Made by a program: the position numbers and the translations under genes
The notes under the pieces: model-generated
What the model was told of the DNA's origin: nothing
Database searches by the model: none
The model's input: only the letters and a program-made list of their open reading frames with translations
In this document: positions 45,171-53,531 of the stretch, in pieces
Layout: each line of letters opens with the position of its first letter
Numbering within the stretch: position 1 is the stretch's first letter
DNA from: CAVVMA01 sp963788205
GTDB taxonomy: Bacteria > Desulfobacterota > Binatia > Binatales > Binataceae
Direction of reading: 5' to 3'
Length of the DNA: 64,000 nucleotides
Assembly (NCBI GenBank): GCA_963788205.1
Contig: CAWBGG010000005.1
Coordinates: 580,520-644,519, forward strand

Positions 45171-46487
45171 CAGGCTGTTGAGAAACCCCTTTCGATAGGA
45201 TCGACAGATGGGTTTGCATCTATATAGTGGAAGGAGGCCAGTTGGGTAGAGGAGGAAGCGGAAGATGCGCGGCTACGATCGGCCCCAGACCACGATGCTG
45301 ACCCTGGTTAACCCTGAGCAGCGGGTACCAAGCAACCATCCGATCAGGTTGATCAAGGGGCTGGCGGAGGTGGCGCTCAAAGAACTCTCGGCGCGGTTGG
45401 AGCAGATGTACAGTGAAGTGGGCCGGCCCTCGATCCCGCCGGAGCGGTTGTTGAAAGCCTCGCTGTTGATGGCGCTGTACAGCGTGCGCAGCGAGCGGCT
45501 GTTGTGCGAGCAGTTGGAGTATAACCTGTTGTTCCGCTGGTTCCTGGATATGAACTGGGACGAGGCGGGCTTCGACCACTCCAGCTTCAGCCGCAATCGG
45601 GCGCGGTTGCTTGAGCACGACCTGGCAGGCGAGTTTTTCCGCACCGTAGTGGCGGCGGCCCGTGCGCTGAAGCTAACCAGCGACGAGCACTTTACGGTGG
45701 ATGGCACGCTGATCGAAGCCTGGGCCTCGCTCAAGAGCTTCAAGCGCAGGGATGCGGGCCCGACTGAGCCCCCCGCTGACCCGGGCAATCCGACAGTGAA
45801 CTTCCACGGCGAGCGGCGCACCAATCAGACCCACCAGTCTACGACCGATCCCGAGGCGCAGCTGGCCAAGAAGGGTGCGGGCAAGGAGGCCAAGCTTTGT
45901 TACTCGGCCCACGCCCTGATGGAGAATCGCAACACCATCTTGATCGACTTTCAGGTGGAGCCGGCGGATGGACGTGCCGAGCGGCGCGCGGCGCTGGCAA
46001 TGGTCGGCGAGAGTCTGCCCGGGCGCCGCAGGATCACGCTGGGCGGCGACAAGGGCTACGATACCCACGATTTCGTGGAGTCCTGCCGTGCGCTCAAGGT
46101 CACCCCGCACGTGGCGCAGAATCTGGCGCGCGCAGGTGGCTCCGCCATCGACGCTCGTACTGTGCGCCATGGGGGCTACGCTGTCAGCCAATGGATCCGT
46201 AAGCGGGTCGAGGAAACCTTCGGCTGGATGAAGACCATCGGCGGGCTGCGGCGCACGCGCTATCGCGGTCGCGAGCGCGTCCAGATGCACGCCTACTTGG
46301 TCGCCGCCGCCTACAACCTGCTCAGAATCGCCAAGCTCAGTGGGGCTCCGGCATGAATCATCAATCCACACCACTGTTCCATGCCGCGCGGCGCATGAAA
46401 GTGGCTCGCGGGTAGACCTGTAATCCCAGCGTTGCGCTCTTAACGAACTACGAAACTGAGTAATCAACCCCTTTCCTCAACAGCCTG
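45171..46487 (+). mobile_element. IS5-type insertion sequence, intact
   Basis: 1317 bases bounded by inverted repeats CAGGCTGTTGAG(A/G)AA at 45171 and 46487, with the same four-base sequence CTAG on both sides (45167-45170 and 46488-46491) as target duplication. CTAG is a common IS5-group target. It contains one transposase gene in a single frame. No second copy is in the window. Confidence 0.88.
45265..46356 (+). CDS. IS5-family DDE transposase
   Basis: 363 residues. N-terminal DUF772 region (RLIKGLAEVALKELSARLEQ, RLLKASLLMALYSVRSERLL) and C-terminal DDE domain: first Asp in FTVDGTLIEAW, second in LGGDKGYDTHDF, Glu in KRVEETFGWMKTIGG with the Y-(2)-R-(3)-E-like context RGRERVQ. Full length and uninterrupted, so the element may be active. 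The start MRGYDRPQTTML is the first Met after the left inverted repeat, with GAGGAGGAAG upstream. Confidence 0.93.
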   Translation: MRGYDRPQTTMLTLVNPEQRVPSNHPIRLIKGLAEVALKELSARLEQMYSEVGRPSIPPERLLKASLLMALYSVRSERLLCEQLEYNLLFRWFLDMNWDEAGFDHSSFSRNRARLLEHDLAGEFFRTVVAAARALKLTSDEHFTVDGTLIEAWASLKSFKRRDAGPTEPPADPGNPTVNFHGERRTNQTHQSTTDPEAQLAKKGAGKEAKLCYSAHALMENRNTILIDFQVEPADGRAERRAALAMVGESLPGRRRITLGGDKGYDTHDFVESCRALKVTPHVAQNLARAGGSAIDARTVRHGGYAVSQWIRKRVEETFGWMKTIGGLRRTRYRGRERVQMHAYLVAAAYNLLRIAKLSGAPA

Positions 46488-46595
46488 CTAGAGGGGTTGC
46501 TGGATCTCGACAACGGGATTCCGCGCGTGCGCGGCGGTTGGCATCCGCCTGCTTTCGCGAGAGCTGCTCGATTTAGGTTTCAAGTGGTGGTCAGA

Positions 46596-47342
46596 ATGAT
46601 CGAAATCTACGCCGACGAAAGCGGAAAACTGAATGATTCACACTTCCTCTGCTTTTGTGCGTACATCGCCGACAGCGAAACGTGGCACACGTTCAATGAA
46701 AAATGGCGCGGCCTTCTCGACAGAGATGCCCGCCGCTACATTCACATGCGGGAACTGACGAAACTGGGGAACGCGGAAGTAGATCGGCAGCTTGCAGACT
46801 ATCAGAAGGCAATTCAGGAAAATCTGCAAGCGGCAGTTGCGGTAGGTCTTGACCTCGACTACTACCGGACGATGGACAGATGGAAACAGCAATTGATCGG
46901 AAAGCGCAAGCCGATGCAGTTCTGCTTTTCTCGATTGATGCGATTGGTCATGAAGAAGATTCAGGAGTGGGAGGCTCAACTGGGCGAACCGTACCCCAAG
47001 GGGTCGGGCTCGCTAATTTTCGATGACGACGAAGAATACGCGGTACAATGCTACAGGCTGTATGCGGAGATTCGGAAAGGCAGAGCCGACGTTAAGCGAT
47101 TCTTCAGTGTCTTTTCTGCGGCTGACGATGAGATCGTGACCGGGCTTCAGGCCGCAGATGTCCTAGCCTGGTATCAGAACAGAGACTTGCGCCATCGGCT
47201 GGTGGCGAATCAACCTTTGAGCACCAGCGATCCCGCAACGCAGCCCTCAACTTTCAAGAGCGAATTCTACAATGCCGCTGGGCTTGAGGGGGCGGTCATA
47301 GAAATCGTTGCGCGCGAGCTACCGCCTAGCTTATGGTTTTAG
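46596..47342 (+). CDS. DUF3800 domain protein
   Basis: 248 residues. Starts MIEIYADESGKLNDSHFLCF, the D-E-S-G signature of DUF3800, followed by YIHMRELTKLGN and the C-terminal DEIVTGLQAADVLAWYQNRD, where family members have xQxADxxA. The acidic residues suggest an RNase H-like nuclease fold; many members lie on prophages and islands and function is unknown. ATG at 46596 fits the family; the frame is open upstream to the insertion sequence, which may have removed a longer N-terminus. Confidence 0.85.
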   Translation: MIEIYADESGKLNDSHFLCFCAYIADSETWHTFNEKWRGLLDRDARRYIHMRELTKLGNAEVDRQLADYQKAIQENLQAAVAVGLDLDYYRTMDRWKQQLIGKRKPMQFCFSRLMRLVMKKIQEWEAQLGEPYPKGSGSLIFDDDEEYAVQCYRLYAEIRKGRADVKRFFSVFSAADDEIVTGLQAADVLAWYQNRDLRHRLVANQPLSTSDPATQPSTFKSEFYNAAGLEGAVIEIVARELPPSLWF

Positions 47343-47358
47343 AAAAAACGAGGCGGCA

Positions 47359-47430
47359 CCAGCAGAGGGGAGTCGAGCCCCTGACCCCCGGATTCGTGGT
47401 CCGGCGCTCTCCCAGCTGAGCTACTGCCCC
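47359..47430 (-). tRNA. Arg-type tRNA (anticodon ACG by position), degenerate
   Basis: The D-arm GCTCAGCTGGGAGAGC, the anticodon stem CCGGA/TCCGG, and the T-arm AGGGG/CCCCT are in place. The anticodon loop is CCACGAA, which compares with CTACGAA of bacterial tRNA-Arg(ACG) but has C instead of the universal U33. The T-loop starts C instead of T, and the first two acceptor pairs do not match (GGGGCAG with CTGCTGG). It is either a tRNA pseudogene or an unusual Arg isoacceptor. Confidence 0.6.
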
Positions 47431-47626
47431 AGTCACAGCAGCAAAACTCTCTCTGCTGTTGTGGCTGACCACACAATCGCCCCCCGAACTCGTCATAATC
47501 CCCGTCCCACTGTCTGCCGCATCTGCATCTGTACTGCCGGCGATCTTTTGAGCAAGGCTCAACCTCCGCGTGGCCTTCGTTGCAGAGCATGATAATTTGC
47601 CTCCACGAGCCTAGCGTGATGGCTAG

Positions 47627-48205
47627 CTACTTCTGTTCGTGGCTGCCCTCGACCATCTGAGGCACTAGCTGAATTCCGGCGTCGTTGGGACACGGATAGA
47701 CAAGCCACCACGCGCCATCCTTCTCGGCGATGAAATGGATGAGACTGACAAGCGAATTCGCGCCTCGTTGCCAATCAATCTGGAGCTGATAGCTCGGCGC
47801 GACAGGAAACGCAAACTTATCTGGCGGCAGAAAAGGAACCTTGAAATCTCCCGGGAGAGCGGTGAAGGAAACTTTATAGCCAGGAACAGGTAGACTTTGG
47901 AACTCTTGCCCCTTCAAGAGGTCGAAATATTCGGCGAAGTTCTTGCATGCCAGGACCTGAGGGTGGATCAGGGTTTTCACCCGTGCGGGATCTTTTGATT
48001 CCAAGGCAGCGATTAAGTTTTGGGCGAACTGTTCTCGCGCTGGGTCGGCCGGAGCGTTCTGGGCGAAGGAAGGATGGCTTGCGCCAACGACGGAGATGAA
48101 TGCGAAAGCCGCAAACGTTATGGTGGCAAGCAGTTCTGCTGAACATCTGAAGCTCATCCCGAGGAGGGGGTTGGGACTCGGGGTTTTGCCGGGGCACGTT
48201 GCCAT
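47627..48205 (-). CDS. Hypothetical periplasmic protein
   Basis: 192 residues with a signal sequence (about 17-48, FAAFAFISVVGASHPSFAQ). The mature part has AREQFAQNLIAALESKDPAR, a SnoaL-like helical start, and QIDWQRGANSLVSLIHFIAE near the end with WWLVYPCPNDAG. A nuclear-transport-factor-2-like fold is possible. I chose the ATG at 48205 because GGAGGAAG lies five bases before; the ATG at 48157 lacks a ribosome site. Function unknown. Confidence 0.72.
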   Translation of the reverse strand: MATCPGKTPSPNPLLGMSFRCSAELLATITFAAFAFISVVGASHPSFAQNAPADPAREQFAQNLIAALESKDPARVKTLIHPQVLACKNFAEYFDLLKGQEFQSLPVPGYKVSFTALPGDFKVPFLPPDKFAFPVAPSYQLQIDWQRGANSLVSLIHFIAEKDGAWWLVYPCPNDAGIQLVPQMVEGSHEQK

Positions 48206-48239
48206 TGTTCTTCCTCCACATGGTTGTCACACTATCCGC

Positions 48240-48479
48240 ATGCCTACACGAGCAAGTAGAGGCGGTCAAAGAGCCGACTTTGCGCAAAACGCGCTCCGCG
48301 TTTTCGAGGAAGCGATCGGCGACGTGCTGAAGCCCACCGAGGGCAAGAATCCGCACGCGCGGGCGCTGGCCGCGCTCGGAGCGTCGTAGGGCGGGAAGGC
48401 GCGGTCAGCGAAGCTATCTGCCCAACGCAAGACCGCTATTGCGAGGAGGGCCGCGCAAGCCCGACGGCCTGTGAAATAG
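48240..48479 (+). pseudogene. Small KGGKARA-type protein gene broken by an in-frame amber codon
   Basis: The frame starts MPTRASRGGQRADFAQNALR, runs through NPHARALAALGAS, hits TAG at 48387, then continues in the same frame with GGKARSAKLSAQRKTAIARR and ends in TAG at 48479. Widespread small proteins of this type read NPxAxALGxLGxxKGGKARAxxLSxxxRxxIAxxAAxARW, so the TAG sits exactly where Lys (AAG) is expected. One A-to-T change explains it. Read-through would give 79 residues. The family is basic and often found next to mobile DNA. Confidence 0.75.
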
Positions 48480-48942
48480 AATCATCGGGGAATGGCAGCA
48501 GCATTGTCCGATCGTATTTCGGGGCGACGCGATCCATCGCGCGGCGGAAAGTATCGTACTCTCCATCAGCAAAAGGCCTTGCCAAGAAAAATCGTTCCCG
48601 ACATATGATGCACAGCCTCAGAGCGTGGCAAATCGGCCATACCCTCCATGCATACTTTTTGTGAAAATACGGTAACCGAGGGTTCCCCTGGCATCGCGAA
48701 GCCGAAAATGTGCGGCCATACCCGGCTGCGATGACTCTTTCTGCCGCTGTTCGCTCTCGCCGGACGTGGTGGCGGCGAATCGGAAAACCCGGACGCCGTA
48801 GCCCTGGCCGCCGACAACGCTTGACCCTTGGCGGACCAATGATGAATACTCGTACGAGTCAATAAGGAATAGCCCATTACGATCCCGATCTCGGGAGAAT
48901 GACTATTGCCCGGTGACCTTTCTAACGAAGCGAGGAAAGCTT

Positions 48943-50310
48943 GTGACCCAACCTGCCGATGACAAACCCGCCGACGGCAAGCTCCCGGTCAAGTACGTTC
49001 TGTACACGCACTACCCAAACCCTGACGACAAGGAATTCGAACGGTGGAAGAGCGGGACCATTAGTCTCCCCGACCTGGAAAGCATCAAGTCCCTGGGTTC
49101 TCGTGTCAGGTCGCTGCGCGAGCTTTTGACCGCGCCGGGATATGAAGGTCTGGTCGTGATATTCTATGCACTGGGGCTGCCCAAATGCTTCGATGCCATC
49201 TCCCAACGCCTCGCTGCTATCTCTGAACGCAAGACAATAGCTACGCTTGTTGAGGAATATCCGGAGTTGCGCTTCGCCAGCGACTTAAGTACGTACATCA
49301 GTCTGGAATTCGGCAGAGACCGCCAACTTCAGAATCGAATCAGGTTTATCACGGCGCTGGATCTCTATGAGATTTTTTCTCGCGCTAGTGAATTCGAGGC
49401 TGACCATCTGAAAAAGTGGTTCATCGGTGACACTTCGGACATCCATTACGACACGCCGAAGATCGCCGAAGCGATCGTGCGACTCAGGTTGCTTGGAAAT
49501 GGGGTTCCTGTCTTTCGACTGGACTGGGATGTTCTGCTCAGGGAGAAGACCGACGTCAACCAGTTGTTCAAGGCCGTGGCGATCTGTCTAAAGGCTTACC
49601 GCCTGCGCCTTGACGATCCCACCGTCGCTACCTTTTTGTTTTCTGCTTCGTACGATACAGGTCCGCTCAAGGGCGCGGCTGAAGGCGCTACCTTTGAGGA
49701 CTGGCGTGGCGCCTTTGCGACTAGGGTTTTCCCAGCCACACGGATCATGCCCGATCTCCTTGCGCAGGCCAGAGGGGAACGGGGAGAACCAATCTCGTGG
49801 GAAGATTACGCCAGCCAAGCGTTCGACGAGCGACTCGCACGACAATTCTATGGGTTGAACCCGGATGAACTGAAATGCAATGGAGTGGCCGGACTGACCA
49901 GCATCGGCGCTCACCCGCTGGTTTCTGTCATATCGGGCGCTTTCCTATGTCTAAGCGACGGTGCCATTCTTGACCTGCCCCCGTTCAGCAACTTCAGAAT
50001 GAACGTGAGCTGGATAGACGATCATCTGAAATATTCCCTCCATCGTGAGCTTCGTCATTTGACCTCACTTGACCTCAAACTTGCGGAGCCCCCTTTGAGC
50101 GATGCAAAGTTAGATGACGTGATGGTCGCGAAAGGGCGTGCCCGAATTGACGAAAAGTTTGCAAAAGATGTGTTGGAGAAGTATCTGCCCACGCTGCTTT
50201 GGGGTACTGTCGTCGATGCTTGGATAAACCCAGACCCACTTCTAAAGTGCCGCCCGGACGACCTCTCTGAGGAGGAGAGGTCCCGATGGCGCGAGCTGTT
50301 GAACGGGTGA
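48943..50310 (+). CDS. Large hypothetical protein with DxD motif, possible glycosyltransferase
   Basis: 455 residues, no signal or membrane segment. Near the start it has YVLYTHYPNPDDKEFERWKS; in the middle GNGVPVFRLDWDVLLREKTD, where the D-x-D after a beta strand resembles the metal site of GT-A glycosyltransferases; then ASYDTGPLKGAAEG and near the C-terminus MNVSWIDDHLKYSLHREL, possibly the catalytic acid. I do not recognise the family. GTG at 48943 has GAGGAAAG four bases before, better than the GTG at 48913. Lies upstream of a nucleotidylyltransferase, which supports a sugar role. Confidence 0.6.
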   Translation: MTQPADDKPADGKLPVKYVLYTHYPNPDDKEFERWKSGTISLPDLESIKSLGSRVRSLRELLTAPGYEGLVVIFYALGLPKCFDAISQRLAAISERKTIATLVEEYPELRFASDLSTYISLEFGRDRQLQNRIRFITALDLYEIFSRASEFEADHLKKWFIGDTSDIHYDTPKIAEAIVRLRLLGNGVPVFRLDWDVLLREKTDVNQLFKAVAICLKAYRLRLDDPTVATFLFSASYDTGPLKGAAEGATFEDWRGAFATRVFPATRIMPDLLAQARGERGEPISWEDYASQAFDERLARQFYGLNPDELKCNGVAGLTSIGAHPLVSVISGAFLCLSDGAILDLPPFSNFRMNVSWIDDHLKYSLHRELRHLTSLDLKLAEPPLSDAKLDDVMVAKGRARIDEKFAKDVLEKYLPTLLWGTVVDAWINPDPLLKCRPDDLSEEERSRWRELLNG

Positions 50311-50398
50311 GTCCAGCGCATTACTGCCGCAGTATCTCCAGTTGGCCCTAAAGACTGGCCGAGTCGAGCCCCTTCAGGCGAAGCTGAGGCCGCTTTTG

Positions 50399-50770
50399 AT
50401 GGAGGAGGCTTTGAAGAGAGTTACCCGGGTGAGGAGCATCTGGTCTGAATTGAGACACGGCGCTGTTGAGACCTTCGCTTCGATATGGGCGAGGGGGTCG
50501 GTCGGTGAGTTCTTTCCCGATCTTGGGGAAGGTCGCGGCGCCGGTATCGCCCCAGGGCGGGCCCCGAAGCAGCCGATTGATAACATAACCCAACTAAACG
50601 GAGTTCTCGGACTCGATCTTGAGCATCTTGTTGAAGATGCCCTTACGTACATTGAGTGGACCGTGCACTGGCCTAAGATTGTCCGCATAGTTCGTTCCTT
50701 TGAACAGGGTACCTTGCGAACGGACATGAGTTGGCGCCCGCAAGCACAAGAAAGTCCCCGTACGCTCTGA
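50399..50770 (+). CDS. Small hypothetical protein, duplicated copy 1
   Basis: 123 residues. The conserved part is GIAPGRAPKQPIDNITQLNG followed by LVEDALTYIEWTVHWPKIVR and ends GTLRTDMSW; the same block recurs in the next gene with about half the residues the same. No known domain. ATG at 50399 with GAGG nine bases before; a TTG at 50342 is in frame. It follows the DxD protein gene by 88 bases. Confidence 0.5.
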   Translation: MEEALKRVTRVRSIWSELRHGAVETFASIWARGSVGEFFPDLGEGRGAGIAPGRAPKQPIDNITQLNGVLGLDLEHLVEDALTYIEWTVHWPKIVRIVRSFEQGTLRTDMSWRPQAQESPRTL

Positions 50771-50772
50771 AC

Positions 50773-51160
50773 GTGCCAGAATCAAAGGCCTCTTCAAGAG
50801 GAAAGCATAAGCGGAACTGATACGCCCCAGCCTGCCAAGGATTCCCAGTTCGGAACCAGCAGGGCCACGCGACCGCAAAAAGGAGAGGTTCACAAGCACT
50901 TCCGTGATTTAGGTGGTTGCGCTCGCGGTATTGCCCCAGGGAGGGAGCCGGGTGCTCCAATTGAGAACGTGGACCAACTGAACAGCTCGTTAGGGGGCGG
51001 TCTTAATGAGGTTGCCGAAGACGCTCTGACCTATATCCAATGGACTCTGGACTGGCCCAAGGTTATCGGCACAGTTCGTTCGGTCAGACCGGGCGCGGTT
51101 CGAACAGACTTGAGCTGGCCAATCAGAGATGCCGCGATTCTCAGTGCCTCGGACGGCTGA
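50773..51160 (+). pseudogene. Small hypothetical protein, duplicated copy 2, frameshifted at its start
   Basis: The conserved block GIAPGREPGAPIENVDQLNS, LNEVAEDALTYIQWTLDWPK and VRTDLSW is in a frame open from 50771 but with no start codon before 50969. A GTG at 50773 in the neighbouring frame gives VPESKASSRGKHKRN and then stops; removing one base (T near 50818) joins both into one protein of about 128 residues. So this is a paralog of the preceding gene with an indel near its start. The duplication covers coding DNA only. Confidence 0.5.
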
Positions 51161-51483
51161 TAGCCCTCCGCGACCCGAGGGGGCGGTCTTCTACGGCAGT
51201 TTGCATTCAGATCCGAACAGCGAAGCCAACGTCGAAGCCGCCGCCGCCTGCTTAGAAACACGCAAAGACGGCCTCTCTTCACTTGCCTGAGTCTTTGGCC
51301 AAAGTCGAACAGGAATTCGGCTATAAGGCCTCCCGTCGGACTCCGAAGTCCTTGGAGGAGGCGTTCTTTTGTGGCGCCGCAGACGGCGCCGGGTGCCCCA
51401 CGGTTGGCATAGAGGCATGATCTGGGTAAAGTGGGGCCGCGAGGGCTGTCGCGATTACCAGACCGGCGGCCCTGTAATGGAAG
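51161..51483. other. Gap with one weak short frame
   Basis: A GTG frame from 51144 to 51290 reads PRTADSPPRPEGAVFYGSLH and ends ETRKDGLSSLA; it overlaps copy 2 by 17 bases and could be a third small gene, but there is no ribosome site. A GGCGCC self-complementary pair lies at 51373 and 51385. Nothing else recognised. Confidence 0.3.
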
Positions 51484-51840
51484 ATGGCGGTGTCAGTTGC
51501 GGTGGAAATGGCTGGCGAGGTCTTGCCTGAAATCGCGCTCGCGCGGGCCGAAGAATGGCTTAACGAAAAGATTGCTTTGTTAGATCATGCCGACACCGTG
51601 ATAGCCTTTGGCCGCGACCTGTTCCCGCTTCTACAACATCAGGATCGCCCGAATGAGATAAATACCGGCATAGAAGACCAAAAGAAGATTTTCGCTTTGG
51701 CATACTCCCCGGGGCGTCCCCGTCTTGCTCTTGCCGAGCTTCGTCCGGGCATTTGGGCGGCTGTAACTGTAGAGGAAGCGCATGCACATTTCCGTGGCGA
51801 TATCCAGGTCTACAAATGGTTGTTCAGCAAATGGCGGTAG
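51484..51840 (+). CDS. Hypothetical protein
   Basis: 118 residues, helical at the start (EIALARAEEWLNEKIALLDH), then DRPNEINTGIEDQKKIFALA and a C-terminal AHFRGDIQVYKWLFSKWR. No recognised domain, signal or membrane segment. Codon use is as in its neighbours. ATG at 51484 with TGGAAG before. It lies between the duplicated genes and the nucleotidylyltransferase in the same direction. Confidence 0.55.
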   Translation: MAVSVAVEMAGEVLPEIALARAEEWLNEKIALLDHADTVIAFGRDLFPLLQHQDRPNEINTGIEDQKKIFALAYSPGRPRLALAELRPGIWAAVTVEEAHAHFRGDIQVYKWLFSKWR

Positions 51841-51960
51841 CACGCGCGAGCAGAAACGCAAGACAAGTGACGGCGATGTTTCCTGCTTCAAACCACGACG
51901 CAATAACCCCATAAGCCAGGAAACCGAACGCGAACCTTCCTCCGGAACAGAGGAGTCACC

Positions 51961-53271
51961 ATGCCGGTAGAGATGGGCCGAGAATATCTGGAAACACGGC
52001 CGCTGCGCAACTACAGTGAGAAGTTGGGGGTTTGTATCCTCGCCGCAGGCCTTGCCAAACGCCTGGAGCCAATCTCAGGAATCATCGCCAAAGGGGCTTT
52101 CCCCTTAGGTGGAAGAATACCAATCATTGAACTCCTGGTGCGAAAGTTTGTCGCCGCGGGAATCCCTAACATCGCAATGAACCTGCATCGAGTCCCCGAA
52201 TCGATCCGCTCCTATTTTGGCGACGGGGGCCGGTTTTTGGCAAACATAGTCTATGTAAACGAGAAGGTTCCCAGCGGAACTCTCGGCGGAGCGATCAAAA
52301 TGCTCCGGGCGCTTCAACACAAAGGTTTTCATCCGGAAAGAGTTCTGGTTCCCAGCGGCGACATAGTGTCCGGCGTCGGCATGGAACAGTTGCAGGAGAT
52401 GATTGCCCAGCACAGGAAACGCCGGGCTGCGATTACAATGATGCTCGCACCCATTCCGTGGCATCGAAGGGGTGATTTCGGAACTGTCGTTCTCGACGGC
52501 ACTCCGGCTGGAAAAGACGTAGCACCTGGCACATATGCGCGTATCGTGGACTTCGTGGAAAAAGACCCGGATTCCCCGAGCAACGAGAATAACGCCTCGC
52601 ATTACTTAATCGAAACGGACTTTCTTCTGGAGCTCGAAGCCTATCTGACTCCGGCCGATCCGGGGGTCGAGGAGGCGTGCTACGATTTCGGCAAGCATAT
52701 TTTCCCGGGCCTAAAAGGCAGAATTCCTTACTTGAAATCACTGACGCGAAGACAAAGCGACTTGTACGGATACGAGCCTGGCACGCTGTGGTTTGATGTT
52801 GGCAACAAGAGAGATTATCTGACGGTCAATAATATCGTCCTCAATGGCCAAATAAAGGTTCAGTTGCCGTACACGCGGTATCCATGGGGCTGGATGGGAG
52901 AGCAGGTGGAGATTGACTTTAGCCGAGTGACAATTAGACCGCCGGTTATCATTGGAAATCGGTGCACGATCTTCCCTGGAGCAGAGATAGGCCCCAATGT
53001 CGTTCTGGGCGACGGCTGGACCTGTCACAAGGGCGCTCGACTTAAAGATGCGGTGTTATGGCCCTATTACAATTTCAAGTTGTCCAGCGACGAACGAAGG
53101 CCGAGGGTCAGTAGAATTACGGAGGTGAGAGAAGGTGTCGTGGTTGATACCTCTATAATAGTGGGCGGGGTCATCGTGTCCGATATAGTAGACAAAGTCG
53201 TAGACTTGTCTCCGGATGGAGATCTGGATATTCGAAGCATCGACTGGGTTCCTCAGGGTCCGAGAATCTAA
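51961..53271 (+). CDS. Sugar-phosphate nucleotidylyltransferase with left-handed beta-helix
   Basis: 436 residues. The nucleotide-binding signature CILAAGLAKRLEPISGIIAK (about 23-42) is that of NDP-sugar pyrophosphorylases, followed by VLVPSGDIVSGVGMEQLQEM with the metal-binding Asp. The C-terminal 130 residues hold hexapeptide repeats of a left-handed beta-helix (PPVIIGNRCTIFPGAEIGPN). It activates a sugar 1-phosphate with NTP for polysaccharide or glycolipid synthesis. AGAGGAG lies seven bases before the ATG. With the DxD protein upstream it may form a small sugar-transfer locus. Confidence 0.87.
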   Translation: MPVEMGREYLETRPLRNYSEKLGVCILAAGLAKRLEPISGIIAKGAFPLGGRIPIIELLVRKFVAAGIPNIAMNLHRVPESIRSYFGDGGRFLANIVYVNEKVPSGTLGGAIKMLRALQHKGFHPERVLVPSGDIVSGVGMEQLQEMIAQHRKRRAAITMMLAPIPWHRRGDFGTVVLDGTPAGKDVAPGTYARIVDFVEKDPDSPSNENNASHYLIETDFLLELEAYLTPADPGVEEACYDFGKHIFPGLKGRIPYLKSLTRRQSDLYGYEPGTLWFDVGNKRDYLTVNNIVLNGQIKVQLPYTRYPWGWMGEQVEIDFSRVTIRPPVIIGNRCTIFPGAEIGPNVVLGDGWTCHKGARLKDAVLWPYYNFKLSSDERRPRVSRITEVREGVVVDTSIIVGGVIVSDIVDKVVDLSPDGDLDIRSIDWVPQGPRI

Positions 53272-53289
53272 CACGTTTGAGACATGCCA

Positions 53290-53499
53290 TTAACGCTCTC
53301 CGCCCGGATGGTTGTCGCCGCGTTTGTAATCCTGCCAGTTGGCCATCGCGGTGTTGACGTCGCGCTGCTGGCGCTTTTTCGTGTCTCCCCCCAGCAGTAT
53401 TAGAAGCGTCTCACCATCTTTGCCGAAGTAACCCCTGCAGCCGGGGCCGAAGTCGAGCTTGTATTCGAAGATGGCAAACGAAAGTCTGCGCTCCTTCGC
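53290..53499 (-). pseudogene. Truncated RelE/HigB-type toxin gene
   Basis: Minus-strand frame reading RRLSFAIFEYKLDFGPGCRG, YFGKDGETLLILLGGDTKKR, QQRDVNTAMANWQDYKRGDN then stop. This is the C-terminal two thirds of the addiction-module killer family, which reads YELRIDFGPGYRVYFG and VILLxGGDKxxQxxDIxxAxxYWxDY. The N-terminal third is missing; stops lie directly upstream and there is no start codon. No antitoxin gene follows. The break abuts the VOC gene, so one side of a past insertion or deletion lies near 53500. Confidence 0.78.
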
Positions 53500-53531
53500 T
53501 TATCAGCCCGACAAACAGGAACAGAAGACTG

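Noticed and set aside
47308..47592. Open frames on both strands around the tRNA
   Set aside because: They read through the tRNA-like sequence (products such as AQLGERRTTNPGV are known tRNA artefacts).
48436..48585. Minus-strand frame of 49 codons reading ARPFADGEYDTFRRAMDRVA
   Set aside because: It looks somewhat protein-like but starts with TTG, lacks a ribosome site and lies opposite the broken KGGKARA gene.
48566..48877. Minus-strand open frame of 103 codons
   Set aside because: No family motif, mixed composition and no good start; likely non-coding.
51144..51290. GTG frame of 48 codons after the duplicated small genes
   Set aside because: Possible but without a ribosome site or similarity; left as a note in the gap entry.
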